Positions 61,228-64,000 of a stretch of DNA of 64,000 nucleotides are shown here, one piece after another (positions within the stretch are counted from its first letter, which is position 1; the number at the start of each line of letters is the position of its first letter). The notes beneath the pieces were generated by a model, which was given only the letters and a program-made list of their open reading frames with translations, did no database searches and was not told where the DNA came from. The position numbers and the translations under genes are program-made. Source of the DNA: Terrimonas ferruginea DSM 30193 (GTDB taxonomy: Bacteria; Bacteroidota; Bacteroidia; Chitinophagales; Chitinophagaceae). The stretch is taken from the NCBI RefSeq assembly GCF_000425585.1, contig NZ_AUDS01000010.1:1-64000 (forward strand), read 5' to 3'.

Positions 61228-61235
61228 TACATTTG
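61228..61235 (+). promoter_or_regulatory. -7 box for the glycosyltransferase gene
   Basis: TACATTTG right after the terminator; predicted leader about 14 bases to ATG 61256. Confidence 0.5.
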
Positions 61236-61255
61236 CGCCCAATAGGCTGTTTTGC

Positions 61256-62470
61256 ATGCTTCCCAATCCCTCATATCAGCAGCACTTCGAGCGGCTGCGC
61301 ATGTGTGTTATTATACCCACCTATAATAATGCTGCTACATTGGCCGGCGTGATCCGCGATGTGGCCGGCTATACCCATGCCATTATAGTGGTAAACGACG
61401 GCAGTACCGACCATACCGAAGACGTGTTGTCGGCATTCACCAGCCTTGAAATGGTGAGGTATACCCGCAACGCCGGCAAAGGCATCGCCCTCCGCCGCGG
61501 TTTCAAAAAAGCCCTCGAAAAAGGCTACGAATACGCCATCACCATCGACTCCGACGGACAACATTTTGCCAAAGACATCCCCCTGTTCATCGAAAAGCTG
61601 GACAAAGACGGCCCCGCATTGATCATGGGCGCCCGCAACATGAACCAGGAATCCGTGCCCGGTAAAAGCAGCTTCGGCAACAAATTTTCCAATTTCTGGT
61701 TCAAAGTGGAAACCGGTATCGACTGCCCCGACACGCAAACGGGCTTCCGGCTTTATCCCATCGGGCAATTGCGCAACATGCGCTTTTTTACCCGCAAATA
61801 TGAATTTGAAATTGAAGTACTGGTACGGGCTGCGTGGAAAGGGATACCGGTGACCTCCGTTCCTATCAGTGTATATTATGCGCCACCGGAAACACGCGTA
61901 TCACATTTTCGTCCATTCAAAGACTTTTCCCGTATCAGCGTATTGAATACCGTTTTGGTGCTGATTGCCTTCCTTTATATCAAACCGCGTAATTTTTTCC
62001 GGTCCATTTTTTCCAACCGCAACTGGCGGCGCAACCTGAAAGAACAGCTCTTCAGTGCAGATGCATCGGATCGTCTCAAAGCCACATCCGTTGGTTTTGG
62101 GGTATTCATGGGCATCGTGCCGATATGGGGTTTTCAATTGCTGGTGGCGATTGCGCTGGCAATCTTTTTCCGGTTGAACAAAGCATTGGTGATCATCGCC
62201 GCCAACATCAGCATTCCGCCGATGATCCCGCTGATCATTTATCTCAGTTTCAAAGCAGGCGCTTTCTGGATGCCCGGCAGCGCCGCCGATCTTTCTTTTT
62301 CCAAAGGCATCGACCTGGAAACGATCCGTATTAATCTCACCCAATATATCTGGGGCAGCATCACGCTGGCTGTCGTGGCCGGCCTTGGTTTCGGATTTAT
62401 CACTTATGGTTTGCTGAAACTGGGACGCCGCCGCAAGAAAATCACCATCAACGAAACCGGAGTTTTGTAA
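61256..62470 (+). CDS. GT2 glycosyltransferase fused to a DUF2062 membrane domain
   Basis: A 404-residue protein. The GT2 domain (about 15-235) has CVIIPTYNNAATLAGVIRDV, the DxD-like region AITIDSDGQHFAKDI, and CPDTQTGFRLYPIGQLRNM. The C-terminal DUF2062 domain (about 270-390) has FGVFMGIVPIWGFQLLVAIA and further hydrophobic helices, so it is membrane-bound. This fusion is found in flexirubin and aryl-polyene clusters next to an MMPL exporter, as here, and may glycosylate or otherwise load a carrier lipid. An internal Met (61301) is an alternative start. Confidence 0.88.
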   Translation: MLPNPSYQQHFERLRMCVIIPTYNNAATLAGVIRDVAGYTHAIIVVNDGSTDHTEDVLSAFTSLEMVRYTRNAGKGIALRRGFKKALEKGYEYAITIDSDGQHFAKDIPLFIEKLDKDGPALIMGARNMNQESVPGKSSFGNKFSNFWFKVETGIDCPDTQTGFRLYPIGQLRNMRFFTRKYEFEIEVLVRAAWKGIPVTSVPISVYYAPPETRVSHFRPFKDFSRISVLNTVLVLIAFLYIKPRNFFRSIFSNRNWRRNLKEQLFSADASDRLKATSVGFGVFMGIVPIWGFQLLVAIALAIFFRLNKALVIIAANISIPPMIPLIIYLSFKAGAFWMPGSAADLSFSKGIDLETIRINLTQYIWGSITLAVVAGLGFGFITYGLLKLGRRRKKITINETGVL

Positions 62471-62478
62471 TATAAGCA

Positions 62479-64000
62479 ATGGAAAAACTGTTCACCGGCA
62501 TATTTGATTTTTTCAGCAGACGCAAGCCGTTGCTCTATGCAATCTTTCTGCTGACACTTGCCGTGTTCGGCTTCTTCGCATCGCGTGTGCGCTTCGAGGA
62601 AGATATTTCGGCCATCATTCCTCATGACAATAAAACCGAAAAACTCACCGAAGTTTTTCAGAACTCGAAGTTTGCCGATAAACTGGTGATGATGGTGTCG
62701 TTGCAGGACAGCACCAAAACGGAACCCGACAGCCTGGTAACGTATGCAGATACATTGATCGCAAGACTTCAGCAAAATGCGGCACCGCTGATCAAAGACA
62801 TCCGCTACAAAGTAGAAGAAGAGTTTACACTGGAGTTATTCCGCATTATTCAATCCAATCTTCCGGTTTTCCTCGAGCAGCAGGATTACCTGCACATCGA
62901 CAGCCTGCAGGATACTGCACGCATCCGGCAGACCCTTGAGAATGATATCCGTTTATTGAGTTCACCCAGCGGGTTTGCCGTGAAGCAGATCATCGCCAAC
63001 GACCCAAGCGGGATTTCTTTTATCGCTTTGAAAAAATTGCAGCAACTGCAACTCGAAGGCAACTTTGAACTCTACGACGGCTACATCGTTACCCGCGATC
63101 ACAAACACCTTCTCGCTTTTCTGACGCCCGCTTATCCCGCCGGCAATACGGGAAAGAACAGTGAGCTGCTCACACATATCGATAATATCCGCGACTCACT
63201 CTCTTCCGGAGCAGTGCGCATGCAATACTTCGGTGCCGCCGCGGTATCAGCTGGCAATGCCAGACAACTACGCACCGATACCCTGTTCACGCAGGGGCTG
63301 ACGGTAATATTTCTCATACTGTTCATCGGATTCTATTTCCGCCGCAAACGCGCGCCGGTGCTGGTGTTGCTGCCGGTTGTATACGGCGCTGCTTTCTCAC
63401 TCGCTTGTATTTATTTCCTCAAAGGGTCTATTTCAGTCATCGCGTTGGGGACAGGCTCCATCGTGTTGGGCATTGCCGTCAATTATTCTTTACACGTATT
63501 CAACCATCACCGGCACGTGCCAGATGTGCGGCAGGTGGTAAAAGACCTGGCATTTCCTTTGACTATCGGGGGCCTCACCACCATCGGCGGTTTCTTCTGC
63601 CTGGAATTTGTAAAGTCCGACATGCTGAAAGACCTTGGATTGTTTGCAGGGTTCAGTTTAATAGGCGCAGCACTTTGTTCACTGATCTTTTTGCCGCACT
63701 TCATCGGAAAGCAGAAAGCGAAAGTGAAGGAGCATCATCATTCATGGATCGATAAGCTGGCGCTGCTGCGGCCCGAACACAACAAATGGTTATTGGGCGG
63801 AGTAGCCGTATTGACGATTGTCTTCTTCTTTTTTTATAAAAAAGTGGGCTTTGAACCGGACATGACGAGCCTGAATTATCAATCGTCTGAACTCAAAGCC
63901 GCTGAAAAGGAATTGAACCGCATCAGTGGTAATGTGTTGCGTTCGGTATACCTGGTAGCCGAAGGGAAAGACCGGCAGGAGGCGTTGATGCATAATGAAC
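62479..64000 (+). CDS. MMPL/RND-superfamily exporter (partial, 3' end off window)
   Basis: About 507 codons from ATG 62479, open at the window edge. Helix 1 is about 16-34 (LLYAIFLLTLAVFGFFA). A large periplasmic domain follows (about 35-270). Then comes a bundle of helices (about 275-400) with LTVIFLILFIGFYF, APVLVLLPVVYGAAF, GTGSIVLGIAVNYSLHVFNH and PLTIGGLTTIGGFFCLEF, the RND/MMPL core. It starts 8 bases after the glycosyltransferase, and the two are surely co-transcribed. In flexirubin clusters such exporters are thought to move lipid or pigment to the outer membrane. Confidence 0.9.
   Translation, partial: MEKLFTGIFDFFSRRKPLLYAIFLLTLAVFGFFASRVRFEEDISAIIPHDNKTEKLTEVFQNSKFADKLVMMVSLQDSTKTEPDSLVTYADTLIARLQQNAAPLIKDIRYKVEEEFTLELFRIIQSNLPVFLEQQDYLHIDSLQDTARIRQTLENDIRLLSSPSGFAVKQIIANDPSGISFIALKKLQQLQLEGNFELYDGYIVTRDHKHLLAFLTPAYPAGNTGKNSELLTHIDNIRDSLSSGAVRMQYFGAAAVSAGNARQLRTDTLFTQGLTVIFLILFIGFYFRRKRAPVLVLLPVVYGAAFSLACIYFLKGSISVIALGTGSIVLGIAVNYSLHVFNHHRHVPDVRQVVKDLAFPLTIGGLTTIGGFFCLEFVKSDMLKDLGLFAGFSLIGAALCSLIFLPHFIGKQKAKVKEHHHSWIDKLALLRPEHNKWLLGGVAVLTIVFFFFYKKVGFEPDMTSLNYQSSELKAAEKELNRISGNVLRSVYLVAEGKDRQEALMHNE

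Noticed and set aside
1-64000. tRNA, rRNA, prophage or transposase genes
   Set aside because: None recognised on either strand by reading for cloverleaf arms, rRNA motifs or integrase/transposase motifs; a tRNA scan would be decisive.

Overview
The window looks like a chromosomal segment from a Bacteroidota bacterium, most likely family Chitinophagaceae (order Chitinophagales). Support comes from a SusC/SusD pair, three proteins ending in type IX secretion (T9SS) sorting domains, a flexirubin-type dialkylresorcinol gene cluster, S46 dipeptidyl peptidase and FecI/FecR regulators, and promoters of the Bacteroidota form TAnnTTTG. I recognised no rRNA, tRNA, CRISPR array, insertion sequence, phage gene or integrase.

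Layout. 1-1127: 5' part of a secreted RHS/YD-repeat protein. 1.3-7.0 kb: S46 peptidase, FUSC membrane protein and the GTPase ObgE. 7.2-12.9 kb: mostly small stress-type genes (DUF1328, a 14-cysteine four-helix protein, DUF2383, two related split-barrel-like proteins, a small membrane protein) around a topoisomerase IB and an FAD oxidoreductase. 12.9-16.4 kb: CHASE3 histidine kinase, single-domain response regulator and NtrC-type activator. 16.6-22.1 kb: three T9SS cargo proteins. 22.3-28.2 kb: phenylacetate genes paaABCD-paaG-paaI and, beyond a glycerate kinase on the other strand, paaY.

28.3-50.8 kb is a polysaccharide utilisation locus: ECF sigma factor, FecR anti-sigma, SusC with an N-terminal STN signalling domain, SusD, a LamG-type surface lipoprotein, three consecutive GH144-type endo-beta-1,2-glucanase homologues, a GH43-like/discoidin protein, SGNH hydrolase, GH3, alpha/beta-hydrolase esterase, GH30 and a second GH3. 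The coherent reading is sensing, import and stepwise breakdown of a beta-glucan rich in beta-1,2 (perhaps also beta-1,6) links, possibly acyl-substituted.

51.7-64.0 kb is part of a flexirubin/dialkylresorcinol cluster. On the minus strand lie a secreted protein, darA, darB, a small conserved protein, a BtrH-like protein, an ABC exporter, an acyl carrier protein, a ketosynthase and a ketosynthase-like protein without the active-site cysteine. On the plus strand lie an outer-membrane barrel protein, a GT2-DUF2062 glycosyltransferase and an MMPL/RND exporter cut by the window edge.

The least explained structure is between genes: at least eight gaps carry short arrays of degenerate 7- or 8-bp tandem units, usually as two arrays in opposite orientation around a spacer. 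The unit differs from site to site, the same unit recurs at distant sites, and two copies sit inside otherwise tightly packed operons.
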